NCBI GenBank assembly: GCA_947053645.1
Contig: CAMRTM010000006.1
Location: 1 to 49,754, forward strand
Direction: 5' to 3'
DNA length: 49,754 bases
DNA from: an uncultured Bacillota bacterium
GTDB taxonomy: Bacteria > Bacillota > Clostridia > Christensenellales > UBA1242
Shown: one piece after another, positions 29,178-39,900 of the stretch
Numbering within the stretch: position 1 is the stretch's first letter
Layout of the letters: the number at the start of each line of letters is the position of its first letter
The notes under the pieces: model-generated
Seen by the model: only the letters and a program-made list of their open reading frames with translations
Database searches by the model: none
Told to the model about the DNA's origin: nothing
Position numbers and translations under genes: made by a program

Positions 29178-29252
29178 TGGTAGCCTCTAGGGGAATCGAA
29201 CCCCTGATTCAGCCGTGAGAGGGCTGCGTCTTAGCCGCTTGACCAAGAGGCC
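29178..29252 (-). tRNA. tRNA-Glu (anticodon CTC), CCA encoded
   Basis: Minus strand GGCCTCTTGGTCAAGCGGCTAAGACGCAGCCCTCTCACGGCTGAATCAGGGGTTCGATTCCCCTAGAGGCTACCA folds as a cloverleaf. Confidence 0.93.
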
Positions 29253-29323
29253 ATAATTTATGTGCAATAATATAATAGCAAAACTGCACATAAAAATCAA
29301 GGATTTTTTGCGTTTTTATTAAA

Positions 29324-29352
29324 AAAAGATAGCAATGTTGCTATCTTTTTTA
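29324..29352 (-). terminator. rpoC terminator
   Basis: AAAAAAGATAGCAA-TG-TTGCTATCTTTTTT. Confidence 0.8.
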
Positions 29353-32300
29353 TTATCCAACTACTACATCATCAGTTTCTTCTTTGAGTAGTACTGGCAT
29401 TACATTGCGATATTCGCGTACGCCTGTACCCGCTGGAATGAGTTTACCAATGATGACATTCTCTTTAAGTCCCATAAGGTGATCCACTTTACCTTTAACT
29501 GCTGCATCAGTAAGAGTTCTTGAAGTCTCTTGGAAGGATGCGGCTGAAAGGAAGGATTCAGTAGAAAGAGATGCTTTTGTAATACCAAGAAGAATTCTCT
29601 TAACAGTGGCAGGTACTCCGCCTTCTTGCAAGATTCTTTCATTCTCTTCATCACATTTATAAACATCAACAACTTCGCCTGGGAGAAGGTTTGTATCTCC
29701 ACTAGATTCAACCTTAACCTTCTTAAGCATTTGTCTAACAATAATTTCGACATGCTTATCATTAACCTTAACCTCTTGTCCGCGGTATGTTGCGATAACT
29801 TGAGTAAGAAGGTAATCTTGAAGCCCTTTAACACCCTTCATTCTAAGAAGGTCAGCAGGATTGATTGCACCGGCTGTGAGTTGGCTTCCTGGCTCTACAG
29901 TGTCGCCATTCTTAACAGCAAGTACGGCTGGCTTTTTAGCCTCATATACTATATCGCCTTCACGAGATGCAACTGTAATGTAATAGTATTTAGCATCTTG
30001 TTTGATGGACACCTTTCCAGCAACTTCACTTAATAGACACTCACCTTTAGGTCTTCTTGCTTCAAAGATTTCTTCGACACGAGGAAGACCTTGTGTAATA
30101 TCAAGAGCGGCAGCAATACCACCGGTATGGAAGGTTCTCATTGTAAGCTGAGTACCTGGCTCACCAATACTCTGTGCAGCAACAGTACCAACTGCTTCAC
30201 CAATTGTAACCATGTTTTTGCCAGCAAGGTCACGGCCATAGCATTTTGCACATACTCCATGTTTGCAACGGCAGGTAAGAATACTTCTGATTTGAACCTT
30301 TGTTATACCTGCTTTAACAACTGCAAATGATTGTTCTTCACTTATCATAGTATTTGCTGGAACTATAACTTCACCAGTTGTAGGATTTACAATATCATCA
30401 ACTGCAACACGGCCATAGATACGCTCTTGAAGTGTTTCTTGTACTGTGCCGTCTGTGATAAGGTCACTTACCCAAACGCCTTTGACATTTTCACCTGCGT
30501 CTGCAAAGCAGTCTTCTGTGGTCACTACGACATCTTGTGAGATATCTACAAGACGGCGTGTAAGGTATCCTGAGTCCGCTGTCTTAAGTGCGGTATCAGT
30601 AAGACCTTTTCTTGCACCACGGGCGGTAAGGAAATATTCAATTGGAGAAAGACCCTTTCTAAAACTTGCCTTAATAGGTGTATCAATAATTTCACCAGAA
30701 GCCGCTGTTTTAATACCAATCATTCCGCAGACATTGGTTAACTGGTCTTCACTACCACGGGCTTTTGATGTTACCATGATTCTGAATGGGTTAAATTCTT
30801 CAAAGGTGCCAAGAAGGAGTTTCTTGATTTGTCCTCTGGCTTCGTTCCAAACATCACGATTGTTTCTAAGTTTTTCATCAAGAGTAATAAGACCACGGCG
30901 GAGAAGTTTTTCATTTTCAAGTGCTTTAGCCTCAGCCTCTTTAACAATACCCTCTTTTGCTTCTGGCTCTTCAATATCAAAGATATTAACGGTAAGTGCA
31001 GCCAAAGTAGAATATTTATATCCTGTTTCCTTAATTCTATCAACAAGTTTAGCACACTCGGTTGTTCCAAGTCTATTATACGCTCTACCGATAATTTCTT
31101 TAAGGTCATTTTTAACTACTGCTTTATTAATTTCAAGTTCGCAGATATTTTCCTCTTTACTTCTATCTACATAGCCAAGATTTTGTGGAATAGCATCATT
31201 AAATAATAATCTTCCAACTGAGGTCTTAACATTCTTTGTATAGGTTTTCCCTTCATAATCTTTTGTGAGTCTTACGGTAACCTCTGCTTGAAGTGCAAGG
31301 TTGTTTGTTTGGAAAGCATAGATGGCTTCATCTTTAGAAGAATAAATACTGCCCTCACCTTTTGCACCCTTTCTAATCATTGTCATATAAGCACAGCCAA
31401 GTACGATATCTTGATCTGGAGTAACAATTGGGTTACCATCTGAAAGTTTGAGAAGGTTGTTTGACGCAAGCATAAGTGTTCTTGCTTCTGTCCTTGCATC
31501 AATGGATAGTGGAACATGGACTGACATTTGGTCACCATCGAAGTCCGCATTGAAGGCAGGACATACTGATGGGTGAAGTTTAATTGCTCTTCCTTCCACA
31601 AGCACTGGTTCAAACGCTTGAACTGAAAGTCTGTGAAGTGTTGGAGCACGGTTTAAGAATACTGGGTGGTCTTTAATAACCTCTGCCAAGATATCCCAAA
31701 CAACTGGTTTCTCTTTATCTATCATACGCTTAGCGGCTTTGATATTATGAGATTTATTAAGGTCTACAAGACGATTGATAATGAATGGCTTGAAAAGTTC
31801 AAGTGCCATTTCTTTTGGAAGTCCGCATTGATACATTTTAAGTTCTGGGCCAACAACGATAACTGAACGGCCGGAATAGTCAACACGCTTACCAAGAAGG
31901 TTAAGACGGAAGCGTCCCTGTTTACCACCGAGCATTGCTGTGAGTGATTTAAGGTCGCGTTGTTTAGAAGATTGTACCGCCTTACCGCGTTTACCATTAT
32001 CAATAAGGTTGTCTACTGACTCTTGAAGCATACGCTTTTCGTTACGGATAATAACATCAGGTGCTCCAAGTTCAATAAGTTTTTTAAGTCTATTATTTCT
32101 ATTGATTACGCGTCTATAAAGATCATTAAGATCGCTTGTTGCGTATCTTCCTCCATCCAGTGGAACCATTGGACGAAGTTCTGGTGGAAGCACTGGAATT
32201 ACATCAAGCACCATCCAAGTTGGGTTGTTTTTAGATTTTATAAAGGACTCTACTACATCAAGTTTTTTCATCGCCTTGATTTTCTTTTGTCCTTTCATAG

Positions 32301-32892
32301 TAGGAAGTTGTTCTTTAAGTGTACGAGATTCTTTTTCAAGGTCTACTTCGCTTAAGAGGCGTTTAATTGCCTCAGCACCCATGCCTGCTTCAAAAGAATT
32401 TGCACCAAATTTCTCTACTGCCTCGCGGTATTCTTTATCAGTAATTACCTGTTTATACATGAAATCAGTGTTCTTAGGGTCAAGTACAGTATAGCAAACA
32501 TAATAAACAACTTGTTCAAGTGCCTTTGGAGTCATTTCAAGAAGAGTACCAATCTTTGATGGTACATTTCTGAAGAACCAAATATGAGTACATGGTGCAG
32601 CAAGCTCGATGTGTCCCATTCTTTCACGACGCACCTTTGCTCTTGTTACCTCTACTCCGCACTTATCGCAGACAACACCTTTATAGCGTACTCTCTTATA
32701 TTTTCCGCAGTGGCATTCCCAGTCCTTTCTAGGTCCAAAAATTTTCTCGCAGAAAAGACCGTCTTTTTCCGGCTTTTGAGTACGATAATTTATTGTTTCT
32801 GGTTTTGTTACCTCACCATGTGACCATTCTCTAATCTTCTCTGGCGAAGCAATACCAATTTTAATAGAATCAAAGTTGTTTAATTCAAACAT
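29353..32892 (-). CDS. rpoC: DNA-directed RNA polymerase subunit beta'
   Basis: Zinc finger [23 protein letters not shown]; active site NADFDGDQM; second Cys cluster [13 protein letters not shown]. Confidence 0.98.
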   Translation of the reverse strand: MFELNNFDSIKIGIASPEKIREWSHGEVTKPETINYRTQKPEKDGLFCEKIFGPRKDWECHCGKYKRVRYKGVVCDKCGVEVTRAKVRRERMGHIELAAPCTHIWFFRNVPSKIGTLLEMTPKALEQVVYYVCYTVLDPKNTDFMYKQVITDKEYREAVEKFGANSFEAGMGAEAIKRLLSEVDLEKESRTLKEQLPTMKGQKKIKAMKKLDVVESFIKSKNNPTWMVLDVIPVLPPELRPMVPLDGGRYATSDLNDLYRRVINRNNRLKKLIELGAPDVIIRNEKRMLQESVDNLIDNGKRGKAVQSSKQRDLKSLTAMLGGKQGRFRLNLLGKRVDYSGRSVIVVGPELKMYQCGLPKEMALELFKPFIINRLVDLNKSHNIKAAKRMIDKEKPVVWDILAEVIKDHPVFLNRAPTLHRLSVQAFEPVLVEGRAIKLHPSVCPAFNADFDGDQMSVHVPLSIDARTEARTLMLASNNLLKLSDGNPIVTPDQDIVLGCAYMTMIRKGAKGEGSIYSSKDEAIYAFQTNNLALQAEVTVRLTKDYEGKTYTKNVKTSVGRLLFNDAIPQNLGYVDRSKEENICELEINKAVVKNDLKEIIGRAYNRLGTTECAKLVDRIKETGYKYSTLAALTVNIFDIEEPEAKEGIVKEAEAKALENEKLLRRGLITLDEKLRNNRDVWNEARGQIKKLLLGTFEEFNPFRIMVTSKARGSEDQLTNVCGMIGIKTAASGEIIDTPIKASFRKGLSPIEYFLTARGARKGLTDTALKTADSGYLTRRLVDISQDVVVTTEDCFADAGENVKGVWVSDLITDGTVQETLQERIYGRVAVDDIVNPTTGEVIVPANTMISEEQSFAVVKAGITKVQIRSILTCRCKHGVCAKCYGRDLAGKNMVTIGEAVGTVAAQSIGEPGTQLTMRTFHTGGIAAALDITQGLPRVEEIFEARRPKGECLLSEVAGKVSIKQDAKYYYITVASREGDIVYEAKKPAVLAVKNGDTVEPGSQLTAGAINPADLLRMKGVKGLQDYLLTQVIATYRGQEVKVNDKHVEIIVRQMLKKVKVESSGDTNLLPGEVVDVYKCDEENERILQEGGVPATVKRILLGITKASLSTESFLSAASFQETSRTLTDAAVKGKVDHLMGLKENVIIGKLIPAGTGVREYRNVMPVLLKEETDDVVVG

Positions 32893-32940
32893 AACTTTCC
32901 CCTTTAGTCATTGTAATACGATTATTTATTTCTACTGCTT

Positions 32941-33016
32941 AAAAGCGTTTGTAGGGGTTTGGGGAGAATCGCAACTCCCCAACCGCTTTTGCATACTTTT
33001 CACGCTGAAAAGTATG
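32941..33016. repeat. two strong hairpins in the rpoB-rpoC spacer
   Basis: AAAAGCG..GTTTGGGGAG-AATCGCAA-CTCCCCAACCGCTTTT (32941-32990) and CATACTTTTCA-CGC-TGAAAAGTATG (32992-33016). Confidence 0.75.
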
Positions 33017-33018
33017 GT

Positions 33019-36000
33019 TTACTCATCAAAATCCCCAAAATCATCAAACATATCAATGTTTTCAAGATCATTTTTTGTGCTTTCTTCAAACACTTCTTGG
33101 AGTTCTTTATCAGTGTTGTCTTCTTGTGGCAACATTTCATCAAAGTCAAGAGTGATATCTTTAAGGTCATTTTCTGTATCAGTAGCAAGCGTAACTTGGT
33201 CTTGTTCATCTTGGCTAAGTTCGGCAAGAGAAATTTCTCTTTCGCCATCAGTAAGAATCTTAATGTCAAGTCCAAGTGCTTGGAGTTCTTTAACAAGTAC
33301 CTTGAAAGATTCCGGTATTCCTGGCTCTGCAATTGGAAGACCTTTGATGATAGACTCGTAAGTCTTAATTCTTCCGTTAAGGTCATCGGATTTGACGGTA
33401 AGCATTTCTTGCAAGATGTGAGATGCACCGTATGCTTCAAGTGCCCAGACCTCCATTTCACCAAATCTTTGTCCACCGAACAATGATTTTCCACCAAGAG
33501 GTTGTTGTGTAATAAGAGCGTAAGGTCCAATTGAACGAGCATGGATTTTAGAGTCTACCATGTGTTCAAGTTTAAGCATATATTTCATTCCGATTGTTGT
33601 AAGGTTTTCAAATGGCTCTCCTGTTCTACCATCGTAAAGTTGTACTTTACCATCTGGACGATAGTTGTTCTCTACAAGAAGTTCACGAATGTCTGTAGCA
33701 GTTGCACCATCAAAAGCAGGAGTTGCAACCTTCCAGCCAAGGCTCTTAGCAACAAGACCAAGGTGTACCTCCAAAACCTGACCGATATTCATACGAGATG
33801 GAATACCCAGTGGGCTTAGTACGATATCAAGTGGCTGGCCGTTTGCCATGAATGGCATATCTGCCTCTGGAAGAACGATAGAAACGCAACCTTTGTTTCC
33901 GTGGCGTCCTGCCATCTTATCGCCGACTGAAATTTTACGCTTTTGAGCAACAGTAACCTTAACCATCATAGTTACGCCTGGTTCAAGGTCGTCCTTATTC
34001 TTCTTAGAGAATACTTGAACATCTACGACTACACCGCCCTTTCCATGTTGTACACGAAGGGAGGTATCTCTTACCTCTCTAGCCTTATCGCCAAAGATAG
34101 CACGAAGAAGTCTTTCTTCTGGTGTAAGTTCAGTTTCTCCCTTTGGAGTAACCTTACCAACAAGAATGTCATTTGGATGAACTTCAGCACCAATTCTGAT
34201 GATACCATTTTCATCGAGGTCTTTAAGTGCCTCTTCTCCAAGGTTTGGAATATCTCTTGTAATCTGCTCGTCACCAAGTTTTGTGGTACGGCATTTAATT
34301 TCTTGGTCATAAAGTGTAATTGATGTATAAACATCATCTTTTACAAGACGCTCATTAATAAGGATAGCATCTTCATAGTTTTGTCCTTCCCAGTTCATAT
34401 AACCGATAAGCACATTGCGTCCTACGGCTAGTTCACCATTTTCAGTAGAGTATCCGTCTGTAAGAATATCTCCTGCCTTAACCTTCTCACCCTTCTTGAC
34501 ACATGGGCGTTGGTTAAAGCATACATCGTCATTTGCTTTTGCAAATTTTGTGAGTTCGTAAATATCTACTCTTCCATCTGGGCAAGAAACTCTTATTTCA
34601 TCTGCTGAAACATAACTTACAACACCGTCATGTTTTGCAAGATGATTGCAACCGCAATCGCGTGCTGCCTTTGCTTCCATTCCAGTACCTACAATAGGTG
34701 CCTCTGGACGAAGAAGTGGGACTGCCTGACGCTGCATGTTTGCACCCATAAGGGCACGGTTTGCCTCATCGCTGTTTACAAATGGAATAAGAGAAGTCGC
34801 AACTGATACACATTGACGAGGTGAAACATCCATATAATCTACTTGATGAGCAGGAACCTCTGTCACTGTGGAGCCGTGACGGCAGATAACACGTTTATTT
34901 ACAAAGTGACCTTCGCTATCAAGAGGCTCAATAGCCTGAGCGATAAAACTTTCATTCTCGACATCTGCCATTTTGTAAACAATTTCCTTTGTTACGATTC
35001 CCTTTTCCTTATCTACTACTCTATAAGGAGTTTCAAGGAAACCATAATCATTTACTTTTACATAGGCAGCAAGTGTATTTAATAGACCGATTGACTGTCC
35101 TTCTGGTGTTTCAATAACACAAATTCTGCCGTAGTGAGTATAGTGAATATCACGAATTTCAGGATCTGCACGCTCCTTTTTAATACCTCCTGGACCTACC
35201 GCTGAAATACGGCGTTTCTGAGTTATACCAGAAAGCGGATTCTTCTGATCCATGATTTGTGACAGTTGTGATTGAGAGAAGAAATCTCTAAGTGATTTAT
35301 TTACCGCTTTAGGATTCATAATTTGTGAAGGTGTAACCTCTACAAACTCGCGGCCTTGAAGAGTTTCTTTAACATTTGTAGAAAGTTTTGTAACGCCTGC
35401 TCTAAATGCGTTGCAAGCAAGTTCGCCCACTGTAGCAACACGCTTATTTGAAAGGTGTTCAATTTTGTCAGTGCCTGCAATTCCTTCAAGTACATCAAGG
35501 TAGCAACTTATACTAGCAAGAATATCATCCATTGTGAGAGTGGTGATGATAAGGTCTTTCACGCTGGCTTTAATTGCTTCAATGCGTTTTTCCTTAGTTT
35601 TATTTTCTTTAAGAATTTGTTGAAGTTTTGGATAATAAACATCTTCCTTAATTCCAAGGTCTTCTTGATTGCAAGGGAATACTTCACTAAGTGTTACACG
35701 ATTATTACCACGCATTAAATGTTTTTTGTTTTGAAGTTGTACCCACACCTCATTTATACCTGCGTTTTGTACTCTGTTTGCACTTTCCTTTGTGAATACC
35801 TCACCTGCTTTTACAAGTACTTCATCGCCATCAGCAAGATTTTCAGCACTAACAAGACCTACAAGTCTGTCACGAAGTGCAAGTTTTTTATTAAATTTAT
35901 ATCTACCTACAATTGAGAGATTGTAATAAGCGTCTGTGAAGAAGGATACATTTAAGAAACTTCTAGTTGTTTCTGCTGATGCAACATCGGCAGGACGAGT

Positions 36001-36720
36001 TTTTCTAGAAAATTCGATAAGTGCCTCTTCCTGTGTTGTTTGAGGCTCACGGTCAAGCACATTCTTAATATAGCGATTGTTTCCAAATACCTTTAATATT
36101 TCTTCGTTTGTAAAACCAAAGCATTTAAGGAAAAGTCCTAGACTGATTTTATTTTTTCTTTCAAGTACAATTTTTAATGCTTCGTTTGCACCCTGCATAA
36201 TTTCAATCCAAGTTCCATGTACAGGAATCATCTGAGCGATGAGGGTTGCATTATTTTCCTTTTCTCTTTTAAGATATACGCTTGGAGCACGAACAATTTG
36301 GCTGATTACTACCCTTTCAATACCATTGTAAATGAAAGAGCCTTGTTCAGTCATCATAGGCACATCGCCCATAAATACTTCCTGCTCTACCGCTTGTCCT
36401 GTTTCCTCTACAACAAAGCGCGCTTTTACTTTTAGTGGAGCAGAGTATGTTGCACCACGGCGTTTGCACTCTTTGATAGAATATTTAGGTTCGCCAAATG
36501 GGAGAATTTCTGTAATATATAATTTTGCTTTTCCACTATAATCTGTGAGTGGGAAAAACTCATCAAGTACAGCCTTGATTCCGTTTGTAAGGAAATTGTT
36601 ATATGAATTCTTCTGAATTTCAAGAAGTGGTGGAACTTCTACAAGTTCTTCCGTCTTTGCGAAAGTATATCTTTCTGACTTGCCATTTTTGATTTTTTTA
36701 ACATTAACGGTCATTAGCAT
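33019..36720 (-). CDS. rpoB: DNA-directed RNA polymerase subunit beta
   Basis: SQLSQIMDQKNPLSGITQKRRISAVGPGG, GRICVIETPEGQSIGLLNTLA, GDKMAGRHGNKGCVS. Confidence 0.98.
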   Translation of the reverse strand: MLMTVNVKKIKNGKSERYTFAKTEELVEVPPLLEIQKNSYNNFLTNGIKAVLDEFFPLTDYSGKAKLYITEILPFGEPKYSIKECKRRGATYSAPLKVKARFVVEETGQAVEQEVFMGDVPMMTEQGSFIYNGIERVVISQIVRAPSVYLKREKENNATLIAQMIPVHGTWIEIMQGANEALKIVLERKNKISLGLFLKCFGFTNEEILKVFGNNRYIKNVLDREPQTTQEEALIEFSRKTRPADVASAETTRSFLNVSFFTDAYYNLSIVGRYKFNKKLALRDRLVGLVSAENLADGDEVLVKAGEVFTKESANRVQNAGINEVWVQLQNKKHLMRGNNRVTLSEVFPCNQEDLGIKEDVYYPKLQQILKENKTKEKRIEAIKASVKDLIITTLTMDDILASISCYLDVLEGIAGTDKIEHLSNKRVATVGELACNAFRAGVTKLSTNVKETLQGREFVEVTPSQIMNPKAVNKSLRDFFSQSQLSQIMDQKNPLSGITQKRRISAVGPGGIKKERADPEIRDIHYTHYGRICVIETPEGQSIGLLNTLAAYVKVNDYGFLETPYRVVDKEKGIVTKEIVYKMADVENESFIAQAIEPLDSEGHFVNKRVICRHGSTVTEVPAHQVDYMDVSPRQCVSVATSLIPFVNSDEANRALMGANMQRQAVPLLRPEAPIVGTGMEAKAARDCGCNHLAKHDGVVSYVSADEIRVSCPDGRVDIYELTKFAKANDDVCFNQRPCVKKGEKVKAGDILTDGYSTENGELAVGRNVLIGYMNWEGQNYEDAILINERLVKDDVYTSITLYDQEIKCRTTKLGDEQITRDIPNLGEEALKDLDENGIIRIGAEVHPNDILVGKVTPKGETELTPEERLLRAIFGDKAREVRDTSLRVQHGKGGVVVDVQVFSKKNKDDLEPGVTMMVKVTVAQKRKISVGDKMAGRHGNKGCVSIVLPEADMPFMANGQPLDIVLSPLGIPSRMNIGQVLEVHLGLVAKSLGWKVATPAFDGATATDIRELLVENNYRPDGKVQLYDGRTGEPFENLTTIGMKYMLKLEHMVDSKIHARSIGPYALITQQPLGGKSLFGGQRFGEMEVWALEAYGASHILQEMLTVKSDDLNGRIKTYESIIKGLPIAEPGIPESFKVLVKELQALGLDIKILTDGEREISLAELSQDEQDQVTLATDTENDLKDITLDFDEMLPQEDNTDKELQEVFEESTKNDLENIDMFDDFGDFDE

Positions 36721-36726
36721 TCTCCT

Positions 36727-36786
36727 TCATTTAAGTGGTTGCGAAAAAATAGCAAAAAAAGGACAATATAGCCTTAAAAAGACCAT
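36727..36786 (-). CDS. possible leader peptide MVFLRLYCPFFAIFSQPLK upstream of rpoB
   Basis: ATG with AAGGGG RBS 7 nt upstream; TGA lies just before the rpoB RBS. Confidence 0.25.
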   Translation of the reverse strand: MVFLRLYCPFFAIFSQPLK

Positions 36787-36863
36787 AATTATCCCCTTAT
36801 TTTTCAGTTATTTAACATTAAAAACCTTCAATTCTCTCACAATCGCCATTTATAGTTCGTTTA

Positions 36864-36892
36864 ATTATAACAAACTTACCTCCCCTTGTCAA
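36864..36892 (-). promoter_or_regulatory. rpoBC promoter
   Basis: Minus strand TTGACA-17 nt-TATAAT. Confidence 0.75.
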
Positions 36893-36923
36893 CCTTTTTA
36901 TTAAAAAAATTTTAAAACATATT

Positions 36924-36955
36924 AAAAAAATGGCGACATTTTTCGCCATTTTTTA
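36924..36955 (-). terminator. terminator after giant lipoprotein gene
   Basis: AAAAAATGGCGA...TCGCCATTTTTT. Confidence 0.75.
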
Positions 36956-39900
36956 TCTAAGCCATGTGAAAGCATCTTCAAATTCAAGATAAATTTCAGT
37001 TTCATCATCATTAAGTATCCATGCAGTCCATTGCTTTTTATCCTCTGTCTTATCTGCATCTGCCTTCTTCATTTCAATCATCCATGTTATGACATAGGAT
37101 TTATCTGTGACATTTGTTGCGCCAGCATTAGCCCCAAGTTGAACGCTTGGCTTTCCGAGAGAATTAACCTTTAGAGCAACCTTATTATTCAATCTCTTTC
37201 CTGCAAAAGATATGAAAAGGTCAGATATATTTTCTGTTTGTTCGCTTCCAAAATATATCACATTATTATATTCATTCTTTTGTATATTGAATTCATACCC
37301 ATTGCCCGATGTGGTTATTATCTCTATTCCGCCGACTTGCGTTTTATCTTGCAAGTTGGCTGTAATCTTGGCAGTGGTAAAACATCTTTGCATAATGCTT
37401 GGAACTCCACTTCCAACAAAACCACCGATATTTGCTGTAATATCTGTATTACTTACATGGGTCGCTACTTCAATGTCTGCAAGTGCATAAGCGTCTTCTA
37501 TTATCATAGAGTCCGTGCCGCTACCAACGAGCCCACCTACTGAAACATTTCTTACCCTGCCAGAGGCGGCAAGCCTATCTGCTTTCATAGCAATTCTAGA
37601 AAGTCTAAGACCTCTTCCAGCGCTTCCTACAATTCCCCCTAGGTTTATTGTCACAGCTTCAATATTTCCGCTTACAAGGCTATCATTTATTTCTGCCTCA
37701 CCATACGCAACTAAACCCGCTATTCCGCCTACACTTGCCACTTCATAGGTCCTTCCGTCAATATTTTTGTTTGGCACTTTAAGAAAAACATCACTGTAGG
37801 CATTTGTAATTTTACCGCCTGCTAGCAGTCCTGTAATTCCCCCTACGGCAGTTGGCACTTCAGGTGAAAGTGAGAAATATTCTCCACCATTTCCTTTGAT
37901 TTGCACCTTGTCTAGATTTCCCTTGACTTCACCGATTGCAAGTCCTCCATATGTGAACGCTTTAATTCTAAGCGAATCTAAAAGTTCAACATGTAGATAT
38001 TCAACCTTGACATTTTTATCAATTCCACCTATAGCAATACCAACGCGATCGCCCATGATATTAACTATATCTTTGGTGAAGATTTTCTGTATATTACCAT
38101 CGCCACCTGCAAAACCAACAACACCTCCTGCGTAGGAGTATCTTGATATGTCCATTGAGTTTTGAGTATAAGAATTTGTATCAACGGTGGTGCTTGTTAC
38201 ATCTTCTGGAGTATAATAAGCAACAGCTGAAACCGAGCTTGTAACATTCTTCATATCATAGGAATTAATTGCCCTTCCAATTACGCCTCCTACAAAGTTA
38301 CTGCCTAGTACATTTAGACTCTCTTCTGTGTATACTTCTACATTATATATATTTCCATATGACAGAGTACCTGCAAGAGCACCTACACAATTTGTACTTG
38401 TGAAAGCAATCTCTTTTGGCTGAAGAGTAAGATTCATTACCGTACCTTGGTGAGATGAATCTTTACCTATCTGGCCAAACAGCCCTGCATTAGTAAGAGT
38501 ATCGTTTGAATAAAGTCTATTTTGAGATATAGTCATACCATTGCCTTCAAAAGTACCAAAGTAAATAAGTTTATAGGTCTGTGACGATTGAGAAATATTA
38601 CTATAATTTATATCTGCTATTAAACGATAGTTATTATTGTTAAAGCCCGACTGAGTCATAGGTGCAAGCATCTGTTTTTCAAATAACTCTGCACTTTCTA
38701 TAATGTATGGATTTTTCAAACTTCCAAGCGGAGCGCTATCTTTTGAATATATATATTCATAAACAACATCACCTGATGTATCTTCATAACTTCTATTCAA
38801 AATCTTTTGGCTTTTTGCTATAACATTAGGTGCAACAAGTTCAAGCCTATTAGAGCCAAACTGAACTTCGTCAAATATAGACGAGGTGTTGCCACTGCTA
38901 AAGAACCATACGCTATTTACCGATGTTGTTTTCGCATAAGAATAATCAGAGAAAAGACCTTCTAAATTTGCAAAGTCACTTTCCTGCAACCTTGATGTTC
39001 CTTTGAATTTTTTATCATTTATAGAAGAGTTTATAGGTTCTTGATCTGTTCCAGATGGACGATATAGATAATAGCAATTTTCAAAATTACCAACAACGCC
39101 TTCTACCGTGTTTTCCATAGCAAAACCAGCGGAAGTATTAACCTCATCTACAAGTTTACTTAAACTGAAGCAGTTTTTGATGCTTCCAGCATTCTCATGA
39201 ACAAATCCTGCAATTGTTGAAGTACCCTGCATATTAATATTAGTATAACAATCCGAGATTTTTCCGTTGTTTGTAAAAGCAAGTCCTGCCGTTGGCTGAG
39301 ATGATTTGATATAGTGGTCAGTATCATTGGTGTATACAATACCCTTCTCTGGCTGACCAGACACATAGGATGTCATTATCACTGCAACATTTCTATCTTC
39401 TTCTGATGTTGCGGAGGTGCCATTTTCTACAACAAGTCCACCTATTTTATGTCCATACTGACTGTTACATTCGAGCTTTCCATTTTTATAGTAACTGCTT
39501 GCTATCTTTCTTGTGTTTACTCCCGCAATACCTGCAATATTAAAATTACTTGTAATATTTAAACTGCTACGACAATTTGTAATATTTCCGTTATTTCTTC
39601 CGACAATACCAGCCACATAGCATGAAGCATTATCTTGGCTTGGACAGAATGCTGAGAAGGTGTATTCCTCTAAGGTAAAAGCATTTCTGCCACTATGAAC
39701 ATAACAGTTTGTAATATTTCCACTATTCTCACCTGCAAGCAAACCTGCATTGAAAGAGGAGGCATCAGTTCTAAAATTAGTATCTCCTTTAAGTGCTATT
39801 GTAACATTTTTAATAACAGCGTCAGTGCCAATTCTACGGAATAAACCTAAATTTTCTCCGCTTAAAGAGTAATCTCCATTGAAATAAATTGTATGACCAT

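Noticed and set aside
30446-31174. 242-aa ORF antisense to rpoC, with other antisense ORFs in rpoB/rpoC
   Set aside because: Shadow ORFs of strongly conserved RNA polymerase genes.
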